Below, in pieces: positions 16,070 through 25,218 of a DNA stretch of 50,986 bases. Every line of letters starts with the position of its first letter. The first letter of the stretch is position 1. The notes below the pieces were generated by a model, which saw only the letters and a list, made by a program, of their open reading frames with translations, made no database searches and was not told the DNA's origin. Location of the stretch: positions 1 through 50,986 of the forward strand of contig JAKATU010000087.1 of the NCBI GenBank assembly GCA_021818585.1, read 5' to 3'. The translations under genes were made by a program, and so were the position numbers. Origin of the DNA: Acidobacteriota bacterium (GTDB taxonomy: Bacteria > Acidobacteriota > Terriglobia > Terriglobales > Acidobacteriaceae).

Positions 16070-18064
16070 TCAGTGGCTCCTTATCTCCGCCATTGCACTG
16101 CCCTTCGTCGGAGTCTCTGGCTGCACAATCACGCCGTTCATCGGCGATGCCGCCATCAATCTCCCCGCAACCGCATGCACCGAGTGCAGCCGCCAGCCCG
16201 AATCCCACCACTGCCACGCCAGTGTATCCGGATCAATCGCATACACCAGGCTCGTCGCCCGCGATGTTACCACCACGCGCCCCGACACAGGGTTCCACGC
16301 CAGGTTCCGGATCTGGTTTGTCGGCAACCTCTGGATGTCATGCCAAACGCGCCCATGATTCGCGCTCCAGTAAACACCCTGCGGCCCCCCCACCCATATC
16401 TTCCCCCCAGGCGAAGTCGTCACCGCCGTGATCTGAGTCAAGCCCGCCGGCCGGGTCAGCGGAATCCAAATCTTCCCGCCATCCACCGATCGCCAAAGCA
16501 CTCGGAAATCAGAAGCCAGAAGCGCCGAGCCATCCTTACCCATATAGAAAAAGTTCGCTCCATGCAGCACCGGCCCGCGCCACAACTTCCCGCCGTCCGT
16601 GCTCCGGTAAACCCCATTGGGAGTTTCCGCCAGCCAGTCGCCGCCAGCCGTCAGTAAGGTGCTCACGCGCCCCGTAATCCGTTCCGGCCGCGAATCCTCC
16701 ACCACCATCTTCTCCATCGGGCGACCATTCTGCCGGTACTCCACAACCCTCGTGTGCTCCGTCACCGCCATCCCGTCACTAACCCAGCCCTGCACCGTCC
16801 ACCGAAAAATTCCACGGTCCGTCCCAGCCAGCAGCGTCCCATCTCTGGCCTGCGCCAGCGCAAACACATCCCGCCGTCCCAGCCCTTCGCTCTGCTGCTT
16901 CCACGTCTGGCCGTTGTCATTGGAAACATATACGCCGCCATACTGCCAGCCATTGACCACCCCCGCGTAAATCCGCCCTGGGTGCTCATGGTCCGTCAAT
17001 ATCGCCGCTACTTCCCGCCCGGAGAACCCCTGGTTCGAAGTCGAAAAGCTCTTCCCGCCGTCCTCGCTCGCCAGTACGCCGCCGTGGTCCGTCGCCATTA
17101 GCACATGCTCAGGATTGTGCGGATCAATGTAGATATCGTTGATAACGATGTAGGGATTCGTCATCCGCCTCCACGACTCGCCTCCGTTCACCGTCTTGTA
17201 CAAACCCTCCGTCGTCCCGGCATACACCACTTTTCGGTCATTCGGGTCTTCCTTGATCACCCGCGTCCGTCGCGCCGTCGTCGGAATCCCCTGCACCTTC
17301 CGGAACAACTCTCCGCCGTTATACGTCTTGTAAATCCCCGAGCACGAGCTCATGTAAAGCGTCTGCGGGCGAACCGGGTCAATCAGTATCGAAAACACAT
17401 CCGAGTCCGTGATAATCCCCTGGTGAATGTTGAACCAGTGCTTGCCTCCATCTGTCGTCTTCCACGGCAAATGCCACGTCCCGGCATACACCACGTTAGG
17501 GTTCTCCGGGTCCACTGCCACCGATTGCACGTTGATAATCTGGCCGCTGCCTGCCGGGCTGATCTCTTTCCAGTGCGCTCCCGAATCCTTGCTCTCATAG
17601 ACTCCGGAAATCGTCCCGGCCACAAGAATATTCGCATTCGACGGTGCCTGCGTCAGCGCCCGTACCGACTGCCCATGCATGCCCGGCAGTTCCTTCCATG
17701 TCAACCCGGAGTCGTGACTCACCCATACTCCACCGCCAAACCTGTTCAGCCGCCACACGCCCGCATACAGCGTGTGCGCATCCGCCGAATCCACAATCAG
17801 GTGATCCACCACCAGCTCTTCCCCTGTCTTGCCGATTCTTGACAATGGAGACCAGCGCGCTCCGCCATCTTCGGATTGGTAGATCCAGCCGTTCGTCGTA
17901 CCCAGGTAAATGTGCGAGGCATCGTTCGGATCAGCCGCGAAGCTACGCGCGTCACCACCGTAAGGCCCTATCGAAAGCCATCGATTGGTCGCAGCATGAA
18001 GGAGAGAAAAGGCCGGAACACAGCACACCAGCAAGGAGAAAAAACACAAGGCACGAAACCGCAT
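16070..18064 (-). CDS. Exported BNR-repeat / sortilin-like beta-propeller protein
   Basis: About 664 residues with an N-terminal signal peptide ending near HAA. The mature protein is built of many repeats of the Asp-box type, S-x-D-G-G-x-x-W, for example SEDGGARWSPL, STDGGKLWRG and SVDGGKIWIPL, often preceded by a strand such as HIYLGTTNG. This is the pattern of BNR and VPS10/sortilin or YCF48-like beta-propellers. Members include glycosidases and carbohydrate-binding proteins, but I see no catalytic residues that show an enzyme. ATG at 18064 is preferred because it gives a clean signal peptide; a longer ATG start at 18094 exists. Confidence 0.85.
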   Translation of the reverse strand: MRFRALCFFSLLVCCVPAFSLLHAATNRWLSIGPYGGDARSFAADPNDASHIYLGTTNGWIYQSEDGGARWSPLSRIGKTGEELVVDHLIVDSADAHTLYAGVWRLNRFGGGVWVSHDSGLTWKELPGMHGQSVRALTQAPSNANILVAGTISGVYESKDSGAHWKEISPAGSGQIINVQSVAVDPENPNVVYAGTWHLPWKTTDGGKHWFNIHQGIITDSDVFSILIDPVRPQTLYMSSCSGIYKTYNGGELFRKVQGIPTTARRTRVIKEDPNDRKVVYAGTTEGLYKTVNGGESWRRMTNPYIVINDIYIDPHNPEHVLMATDHGGVLASEDGGKSFSTSNQGFSGREVAAILTDHEHPGRIYAGVVNGWQYGGVYVSNDNGQTWKQQSEGLGRRDVFALAQARDGTLLAGTDRGIFRWTVQGWVSDGMAVTEHTRVVEYRQNGRPMEKMVVEDSRPERITGRVSTLLTAGGDWLAETPNGVYRSTDGGKLWRGPVLHGANFFYMGKDGSALLASDFRVLWRSVDGGKIWIPLTRPAGLTQITAVTTSPGGKIWVGGPQGVYWSANHGRVWHDIQRLPTNQIRNLAWNPVSGRVVVTSRATSLVYAIDPDTLAWQWWDSGWRLHSVHAVAGRLMAASPMNGVIVQPETPTKGSAMAEIRSH

Positions 18065-18132
18065 AAATACATTTTTCCATAGCGTGAGCCGCATTGCTCA
18101 CAAAGACTGAAAAGGGAATCTAATAAGCCAAA

Positions 18133-18159
18133 GGGCTGACCGGCATTACCGATCAGCCC
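18133..18159 (-). terminator. Terminator hairpin after the first OmpA-like gene
   Basis: Arms GGGCTGACCGG and CCGATCAGCCC form an 11-base stem with one G-U pair around a five-base loop. On the minus strand it lies 30 bases past the stop at 18190 and is followed by TTTGGCTTATT. Confidence 0.75.
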
Positions 18160-18189
18160 TATGGCATACTGCTGCACCACAAACGCCCC

Positions 18190-19845
18190 TTACATCTTCT
18201 TCTTGTGGGTCATCTTGTGGTGGATGTAATGATGCTCCATGGTCTTTGCCTTCAAGGCGCTCATATCCACCGCCTCGGTACCCTGAATGTCATTCTCGAA
18301 GTTGGCACCCGCTGGCACAAGGTAGTCCTGGACTTCCTTGGAACCGGCGTTGCCGGTGCGCACCTGGATGCGGCTGGCATCAATGCCCTTGTCCTTCACC
18401 AGGTACTCCTTCGCATTCACCGCGCGCCACGCAGCCTTCTGGGCTCCGTCACGCTCGCCGGGTCCGGCATTGCCCACTAGCACCAGGTCTGCATCCGGCT
18501 GACGCTGCGCATTCAGGGCCACATCGTCAAGGCAGGCCTTGGCAATGTTGTCGACGCGCGTCGGACGGTACTTGTCCTGGTTGAAGGTGATCGTGCAAAG
18601 CTTCTCAGTATGCGGGGTCGGCGGCGGCGGCGGCGCCTGAATGTCAACCGTCGTCGTCGAGGAGGCAGTCTGACCCTTGTCATCCTGCACATTACAGGTC
18701 ACAGTTACGGGTCCTGAGGGAGCACCCGTCGTCGAGAGCGTCGCCGAATTGCCGGAGCCGCTGATCGAACCAGCGCTGGCAGAGTACGTGTAGGTCAAAG
18801 GACGATTCTGCGGGCTTACGCCGGTCGCCGTTATCGTCGCTGTCTGGCCTGGCTGAACCGTCATCGGGCTCGCCACGCAGCTGACTGTCGGCGGCTCAAA
18901 CTGCTTCACCGTGAACATCGTCGTGCAGTCCGCGGACTCGCCCGCCTTGTTGCCTTCCGTCACATGACCCATCACCTTGTAGGTGCCGGGCTGCAGATCC
19001 GAGGTATTGATCTTCGCCGTCGAATCAGAGCTGTTCACAGTCAAGCCTTGGCCCATCCAGCTGTACTTCGCCGTCTTTTTCGGGTTCAGGTTGCTGGTCA
19101 TGCCAGTCACCGTCACCTCACCGCCAGGATACACAGACTCGGGGCTGGCCGAGCAGGAATACGTCACCGGCGGAGGAGGCGTCAAGCTACCCACATGCCA
19201 CACAATACCGGTGCTCAGGCGAGCGGTGTCCGAATTCACCCGGCCGCCGAAGTCAGGCGTCAGACCGTAATCCGCATGGAAATATTCGTAATCAGCCTGG
19301 AAAAGCCGAAGCGAAAGTCGATGATTGAAGAACGGAAGGCCATAGTCCAGACCGCCACCAACGGTCAACGCAGGACCCCAGGTGTAATTGTGGGCCGCAA
19401 TCGGCTCTGCATTCGGTCCGCCAACCCGTGCCGCACCGGCAAGGGCATGGACAAATGGCGTCATGCCAGACATTGGATACCGGCCAATCAGACCGCCCTG
19501 AATTGTCTGGACACCGTCGTTCCGCCCATCCGGAGAATTCTCATATTCCAACTGACCGCCAAGATAGCGATTGAAGTAGTAGGCCACGCTGCCAATCGCA
19601 CCTTCATTGATGGAGGACAGCTTATCTGTGTATGTGCCACCGCCATACAGATTCGTAGTCACCGTCGCATGAGGCGCCAGGTACGAGTAACCGGTAAAAA
19701 TATCAATTTTGGACGGGCCCTGCTGCATAGGCGCAGCCGGCATTGAAGATTTTGAACTCTGCCCGAAGAGAGCTGTAGTGCCCAACAACGCGACACAAGC
19801 AACCAGCAGAATTCGAATGACATTACTCGACGGACGAGAATTCAT
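18190..19845 (-). CDS. Outer-membrane protein: barrel, Ig-like domains, divergent OmpA-like C-terminus
   Basis: A 551-residue outer-membrane protein. After the signal peptide (about 1-30) an eight-strand OmpA-like barrel is expected to about residue 215 (FTGYSYLAPHATV onward). Two Ig-like or PKD-like domains follow (SCSASPESVYPGG and SCVASPMTVQPGQ), then an OmpA-like domain from about 420. In the paralogue this last domain ends with the peptidoglycan-binding NRRVDI box; here the equivalent is NFENDIQGTEAVDM, so binding may be lost. The tail is His/Lys-rich. The start ATG at 19845 has GGAGG eight bases upstream, identical to the paralogue. Confidence 0.85.
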   Translation of the reverse strand: MNSRPSSNVIRILLVACVALLGTTALFGQSSKSSMPAAPMQQGPSKIDIFTGYSYLAPHATVTTNLYGGGTYTDKLSSINEGAIGSVAYYFNRYLGGQLEYENSPDGRNDGVQTIQGGLIGRYPMSGMTPFVHALAGAARVGGPNAEPIAAHNYTWGPALTVGGGLDYGLPFFNHRLSLRLFQADYEYFHADYGLTPDFGGRVNSDTARLSTGIVWHVGSLTPPPPVTYSCSASPESVYPGGEVTVTGMTSNLNPKKTAKYSWMGQGLTVNSSDSTAKINTSDLQPGTYKVMGHVTEGNKAGESADCTTMFTVKQFEPPTVSCVASPMTVQPGQTATITATGVSPQNRPLTYTYSASAGSISGSGNSATLSTTGAPSGPVTVTCNVQDDKGQTASSTTTVDIQAPPPPPTPHTEKLCTITFNQDKYRPTRVDNIAKACLDDVALNAQRQPDADLVLVGNAGPGERDGAQKAAWRAVNAKEYLVKDKGIDASRIQVRTGNAGSKEVQDYLVPAGANFENDIQGTEAVDMSALKAKTMEHHYIHHKMTHKKKM

Positions 19846-20434
19846 ACGTCTATCCTCCGCACAACGAAAGTCGAAATTTAGTTTCGGAACTACACGAGGC
19901 AATGCTTCGCACATCTTTACCGCGCATGAAACATTGCAGAACCTTGCAGAAAAAGTTACATACTAACAACTACGTTAGAGCCATCCAACCCGATTGAGTT
20001 GCCTGACCAACAGTGCAAATTCTTCTAGGCAGCATCGATGATCGCTCAGCCGGCTGCTCTCTCTATTTCCCGCAAGCATGTCGTAATCGACAAAACATCC
20101 CCGGGCCTACCAAACATACAATAAGACAAAGAAAACAAAAACGCTACCGCAAAATGAGAAGAAAGCGTTCAAGAACCATCCCAGCCCGTCATGCTATCTT
20201 TGATTTTTCTTCTCCCGCGCAGCACCACGCAGATCCATCCTTTCAACCCGCTTATCCGTCCGTTTTATACTGCGGACTCCAGATGTTTAGCTTGAATACT
20301 CCCCATCAGGCATTTTGGGGACTTTTACCCGCCCTCTGCCGTCCTCCGGCGCGCAAAAAATGCTCGGCACAAAAAATGAGGACTGGCCGCCAATCCGGCC
20401 AGTCCGCCTGTTGATTGAATCAGTTGAGCCGTTA
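19846..20434. other. Intergenic region between the two OmpA-like paralogues
   Basis: No gene is seen. The part next to 19845 is the leader and promoter region of the first paralogue; CTACGTTAGA at 19970-19979 recurs as CTGCGTTAGA at 22361-22370, at the same distance from the other paralogue's start. The part from about 20000 to 20375 is AT-richer with no recognisable element. The terminator of the second paralogue is at 20380-20405. Confidence 0.5.
20380..20405 (-). terminator. Rho-independent terminator of the second OmpA-like gene
   Basis: GGACTGGCCG (20380-20389) pairs perfectly with CGGCCAGTCC (20396-20405). On the minus strand it lies 30 bases beyond the stop at 20435 and is followed by TCATTTTTT, a classic terminator. 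Confidence 0.88.
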
Positions 20435-22234
20435 TTACTGCTTCTTTTCCTTCACGATCCGCTTGCGGACCGCGGCCTTTTCGCTCATCAGAGTCTGCAG
20501 GTCAGCGGCATTGAACGGATACAGCTTCACCGATTTTTGACCGGTATTGTTCAGCGTGATATCAACACGACGGTTCTGAGCCAGGTAAATCTTGGTCAGG
20601 TTCCGATCCATCTTCGCCTTTTCTGAACTCGTCAGATCGGGATTCTGGTCGACAAGCTCCTTTACCTGCATCTTCGAGAGCTGCTGCGAGTTACCCAGCG
20701 CTTCCGTGTCAATCGCCGAAGCCGGAATACCATGATCCGTGAGGTAATCCTTCACGATCTGCACACGACGCTCCGTGAGTGCCTTGTTGTACGCGGCGCT
20801 CCCGCGAATGTCCGCGTGTCCTGTCAAGGTCAGGCTGGCATCGGGCTTGTACTGCAGGTAGCTCTTGAAGTTCGCAACTAGAGTGGCGAGTGTGCCACGC
20901 TGGCTCGAAACCAGGCCGCGCTCCGGATAACGAGGAGTCGGTTGATCGGTTGGGAAGAAGACGCTGTGCAGAGACAGGCTGTGCTCCAGCTGGATTTCCC
21001 GGGCCGGCGGTGCTGGAGGAGCTTCCACGTCCACCGTAGTCGTCGATGTGGCTGTCTGCCCCTTGTCGTCCTGGACCATGCACGTTACCGTGATCGTTCC
21101 GGACGGCGCCCCCGTCGTGGACAGAGTGGCCGAATCTCCCGCCCCGCTGATCGAACCTGCGGAGGACGAGTAAGTGTATGTCAGCGGACGATCCTGTGGA
21201 CTCACTCCCGTGGCTGTAATCGTCGAGCTCTCACCCGGCTTCACCGTCATCGGACTGGAAGTGCAGCTCAGCGTCGGCGGCTCAAACTGCTTCACCGTAA
21301 ACGCCGTGGTGCAGTCCGCCGACTCGCCCGCCTTGTTGCCTTCCGTCACATGACCCATCACCTTGTAGCTGCCGGGCTGCAGATCCGACGTATCAATCTT
21401 AGCCGTCGAATCAGAGCCGTTCACAGTCAAGCCCTGACCCATCCAGCTGTACTTCGCCGTCTTTTTCGGGTTCAGGTTGCTGGCCGCGCCACTCACCGTC
21501 ACCATGCCGCCGGGATAAACCGTCTCAGGACTTGCCGAGCAGGAGTAAGCAACCGGAGGAGGTGGCACAACGCTGCCCAGATGCCATACAAGGCCCGTGC
21601 TCAGGCGCGCCGTGTCAGAATTCACACGCCCGCCAATGTCGGGAGCCGGACCGTAGTCAGCATGCAGATATTCATAGTCCGCCTGAAAGAGACGGAGCGA
21701 CAAATGATGATGGAAGAACGGAAGCCCGTAATCCAGGCCGCCGCCAACCGTCAACGCAGGACCCCAGGTGTACGGATGGACAGGCGGGTGAGGATTCGCA
21801 TTCGGCCCGCCAACCCGCGCAGCACCGGCTAGGGCATGCACAAACGGGGTCATCCCGGACACCGGATAACGGCCAATAATACCGGCCTGAATCGTCGAAA
21901 TGCCATCGTTACGGCCATCGGGCGAGTTCTCATACTCAATCTGCCCGCCAAGGTACCGGTTGAAATAGTAAGCGACGCTGCCGATCGCTCCCTCGTTTAT
22001 CGAGGACAACCGGTCCGTGTAAGTGCCCCCGGAACTCAGGTTGGTAGTCACCGTCGCATGAGGCGCCAGGTAAGAGTAACCGGTGAAGATATCCACCCGA
22101 GACGGGTTCTGCGGCGTGGGCGCAGCAGGCATGGTTGAGTTCGAACTCTGGCCAAATAGTGCGGTCGTGCCAAAGACCGCCACACACGCAACCAGCATAG
22201 TTCGAGTAATTAGGTTCATCAGACGAGAATTCAT
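20435..22234 (-). CDS. Outer-membrane protein: barrel, Ig-like domains, canonical OmpA domain
   Basis: A 599-residue paralogue of the preceding gene: signal peptide, beta-barrel, two Ig-like domains, then a standard OmpA domain (about 450-575) with LTGHADIRGSAAYNKALTERR and the final NRRVDITLNN box that binds peptidoglycan diaminopimelate. It should therefore tether the outer membrane to the cell wall. The C-terminus is Lys/Arg-rich. The start ATG at 22234 has GGAGG eight bases upstream; a longer open frame to 22429 has no support. Near-identical middle segments in both genes show a tandem duplication followed by exchange or divergence at the C-terminus. Confidence 0.9.
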   Translation of the reverse strand: MNSRLMNLITRTMLVACVAVFGTTALFGQSSNSTMPAAPTPQNPSRVDIFTGYSYLAPHATVTTNLSSGGTYTDRLSSINEGAIGSVAYYFNRYLGGQIEYENSPDGRNDGISTIQAGIIGRYPVSGMTPFVHALAGAARVGGPNANPHPPVHPYTWGPALTVGGGLDYGLPFFHHHLSLRLFQADYEYLHADYGPAPDIGGRVNSDTARLSTGLVWHLGSVVPPPPVAYSCSASPETVYPGGMVTVSGAASNLNPKKTAKYSWMGQGLTVNGSDSTAKIDTSDLQPGSYKVMGHVTEGNKAGESADCTTAFTVKQFEPPTLSCTSSPMTVKPGESSTITATGVSPQDRPLTYTYSSSAGSISGAGDSATLSTTGAPSGTITVTCMVQDDKGQTATSTTTVDVEAPPAPPAREIQLEHSLSLHSVFFPTDQPTPRYPERGLVSSQRGTLATLVANFKSYLQYKPDASLTLTGHADIRGSAAYNKALTERRVQIVKDYLTDHGIPASAIDTEALGNSQQLSKMQVKELVDQNPDLTSSEKAKMDRNLTKIYLAQNRRVDITLNNTGQKSVKLYPFNAADLQTLMSEKAAVRKRIVKEKKQ

Positions 22235-22559
22235 GCGTCTATCCTCCGCAACAGCGAATTTCAAATGTGAGAAAACGAGTGAAACCAACACAGTCCAGCG
22301 CACCATTCCCATCCAGCGCGAAGAACTGCACGACATTGCTGAAAACCACGTACAAAATCCTGCGTTAGAACTGCGTCCAAGGATCGCTCTGCCCGACCGG
22401 GAATGCATGTCGTCAGGCACTGAAGTCACACCAATCCATCAGCTAAATGGGTCCCCAAAACCACATAGCTGGTTCTTGCAAAGAACTAAACGTCACCCAA
22501 GGCATGAATAGGGAAACAGATGTAAAACACTACGGCGAAAAGCTACGGCTCAAAGCGTG
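22235..22559. other. Upstream region of the second OmpA-like gene
   Basis: About 325 bases without a gene. It carries the leader of the 22234 start, including CTGCGTTAGA at 22361-22370 shared with the first paralogue, and the short 3' flank of nuoB. I see no terminator hairpin after nuoB and no other element. Confidence 0.45.
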
Positions 22560-23132
22560 CTACTGAAGACTCAGAAGCCGCTTCACCGTGCCACGCTCGT
22601 TCTGAATTTTCTCCTGCAGCAGGGTCAGCGCGTAAATCAGCTGCTCCGGCCGGGGCGGGCATCCCGGCACGTAAACATCTACCGGAATGACCTGGTTCAC
22701 ACCCTGAAGGAGTGCATAGTTGTTAAATACCCCGCCCGAAGTCGCGCAGGCGCCCATCGAGATCACCCACTTCGGCTCCGGCATCTGGTAGTACAACCGA
22801 CGGATCACAGGAGCCATCTTTTGCGACACCCGACCCGCAATGACCATCAGGTCAGCCTGGCGGGGTGACGGACGAAATACCTCCGCGCCAAACCGCGCTA
22901 CGTCAAAACGCGACGCACCCATCGACATCATCTCGATGGCGCAACAGGCAAGCCCAAACGTCATCGGCCAAATCGAACTCTTGCGCATCCAGTTCACGGC
23001 GGAGTCCAGAGTCGTCAGAAACACGCCCTCCGGCTGGTCATAGCCATAACTGGCCTGCTGCACTTTGGTCTGGTTCTTCGCGCTGCTCTCAAGCGAGCCA
23101 AAAAGATATCGATCACGCGCTGTTTCGGTCAT
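22560..23132 (-). CDS. nuoB: NADH-quinone oxidoreductase subunit B, solitary
   Basis: A 190-residue NuoB, the complex I subunit that holds the terminal iron-sulfur cluster N2 next to the quinone site on the cytoplasmic arm. All four ligands are present: C63 and C64 in LACCAIE, C129 in GACATSGG, and C158 in PGCPPRPEQ. The length is normal apart from a slightly long N-terminus. No other nuo gene is beside it, although complex I genes normally form one operon, so this is a displaced or second copy. It is divergent from amtB with about 200 bases between. Confidence 0.92.
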   Translation of the reverse strand: MTETARDRYLFGSLESSAKNQTKVQQASYGYDQPEGVFLTTLDSAVNWMRKSSIWPMTFGLACCAIEMMSMGASRFDVARFGAEVFRPSPRQADLMVIAGRVSQKMAPVIRRLYYQMPEPKWVISMGACATSGGVFNNYALLQGVNQVIPVDVYVPGCPPRPEQLIYALTLLQEKIQNERGTVKRLLSLQ

Positions 23133-23352
23133 GTTCTTAATATAAATCCCTTCGGCATTTTCGTGTCACCGGTAACCGCATCTGCCTCTTTTGTTGGACG
23201 TTACGAATTTCTATTGGTCATTTCAACAAACTATGTAAAAGTAGCGTCAACAGCGGCATTGCCTTCCAGGCTCCCGCTGTCACTCCCGAATCCAGCACGG
23301 TCCGCGTACTGCCGTCGAGCCGATTCAAATAAAAATGCCCCTGTGGAGCCTC

Positions 23353-24759
23353 ATGAGACCCCGTACCGTCAAACTGTCTCTACTTGCAACCCTGAGTTTT
23401 CTCTTTTGCGGACTACCCGCCTTCGCCCAGTCGTCACCACCCGCCACCACCACCCAGATTGCCCAGTTGCAATCCCAGATCGCAAACGCTCAAATGTCGG
23501 CAGACAATGCCTGGATGCTCATCAGTGCAGCCCTCGTCCTGCTCATGACCGGACCCGGCCTGGCACTCTTTTACGGAGGCCTGGTCCGCCGCAAAAATGT
23601 TCTATCCATCATGATGCAAAGTTTCGCCATGATGTGCATCATTACCGTCGTTTGGGCATTTTTCGGCTACAGCCTCGCCTTCAGCTCCGGCACGCCCTTC
23701 ATCGGCGGCCTGCAGCACGCTTTCCTGCGCGGGGTCGGCCTCCAGCCCAACCCCTCCTACGGCGCTACCATCCCGGCCCAGTCCTACATGATCTACCAGC
23801 TCATGTTCGCCATCATCACACCCGCCGTCATCACCGGAGCATTTGCCGAGCGCATGAAGTTTCACTCCATGGCCCTCTTTCTTACCCTCTGGTCCATCTT
23901 TGTCTACTCGCCCCTCGCGCACATGGTCTGGGGAAAGGGCGGATTCCTCAGCGCCAGCCTCGGCGGCGCCTTCCCCTGCCTCGACTTCGCCGGCGGCACC
24001 GTCGTTGAAATCGCATCCGGCATATCCGCGCTCGTTTGCGCTCTCTACCTCGGCAAGCGCATCGGCTACCCAAAGGAGCCCATGACGCCACACTCCTTAG
24101 TGCTCAGCTTCACCGGAGCATGCCTTCTCTGGGTCGGCTGGCTCGGCTTCAATGCCGGCAGCGCCTTCAGCGCGGGACCATTGGCCACCAGCGCATTCGT
24201 CAACACGCAGTTCGCCGCAGCCTCGGCAGCCATCCTCTGGGCCGCCTGCGAATGGATCCACCGCGGCAAGCCCTCCGCTCTTGGAGCCGTCTCAGGAGCC
24301 GTCGCCGGACTTGTTGCCATCACACCGGCCGCGGGCTTTGTTCAACCCATGCCTGCTCTCCTCATCGGCACCGTCGCCGGCATCACCTGCTACTTCATGG
24401 TTGTCAAGGTCAAGTTCTGGTTCGGATATGACGACTCCCTCGACGCATTCGGCGTGCACGGCATCGGTGGCACCATCGGAGCCCTCCTCACCGGAGTCTT
24501 CGCCTCCAGCGCCATCAACCCCATCTTCAAGAGCGCCAGCGGCGCCACGCTACCCTCCGGCGTCATCGAGGGCAACTGGCATCAACTCATCAATCAATTT
24601 GTCGGCGTGGCCATTGCCTGGGGCATCTCCATCGTCGGAACTCTCATCATCCTCAAGGTTGTCGACCTCACCATCGGACTCCGCGTTACACCCGAACACG
24701 AAGATGAAGGACTCGACATTACGCAGCACGGCGAAGAAGGCTACGACTTTGCGTCGTAG
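23353..24759 (+). CDS. amtB: Ammonium channel
   Basis: An inner-membrane ammonium transporter of about 468 residues with a cleavable signal peptide (to about AFA) and eleven expected membrane segments. The twin histidines of the pore are visible in SPLAHMVWG and DAFGVHGIGG. It conducts ammonium/ammonia and is gated by GlnK, whose gene follows after 55 bases. ATG at 23353 is preferred since GGAG precedes it by four bases and the signal peptide begins cleanly; an ATG at 23335 lacks a binding site. Confidence 0.95.
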   Translation: MRPRTVKLSLLATLSFLFCGLPAFAQSSPPATTTQIAQLQSQIANAQMSADNAWMLISAALVLLMTGPGLALFYGGLVRRKNVLSIMMQSFAMMCIITVVWAFFGYSLAFSSGTPFIGGLQHAFLRGVGLQPNPSYGATIPAQSYMIYQLMFAIITPAVITGAFAERMKFHSMALFLTLWSIFVYSPLAHMVWGKGGFLSASLGGAFPCLDFAGGTVVEIASGISALVCALYLGKRIGYPKEPMTPHSLVLSFTGACLLWVGWLGFNAGSAFSAGPLATSAFVNTQFAAASAAILWAACEWIHRGKPSALGAVSGAVAGLVAITPAAGFVQPMPALLIGTVAGITCYFMVVKVKFWFGYDDSLDAFGVHGIGGTIGALLTGVFASSAINPIFKSASGATLPSGVIEGNWHQLINQFVGVAIAWGISIVGTLIILKVVDLTIGLRVTPEHEDEGLDITQHGEEGYDFAS

Positions 24760-24805
24760 CCGTGCCGCTCAGTTCCGGTTATTCTGACTATCGATCCTCC
24801 CTTAG

Positions 24806-25153
<348 letters not shown>

Positions 25154-25218
25154 ATCGGCAGGCGCGCGGAACCGGCGCCTGCATTGACTCCCCCGGTATC
25201 CGGCTGTTGCGTTTGCCT

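Noticed and set aside
17025..17050. tRNA-like GGTTCGA segments (also near 11745)
   Set aside because: Both lie inside protein genes and have no cloverleaf around them.
23133..23352. Sigma-54 or NtrC sites ahead of amtB
   Set aside because: No TGGCAC-N5-TTGC pair was found; only weak sigma-70-like pieces.
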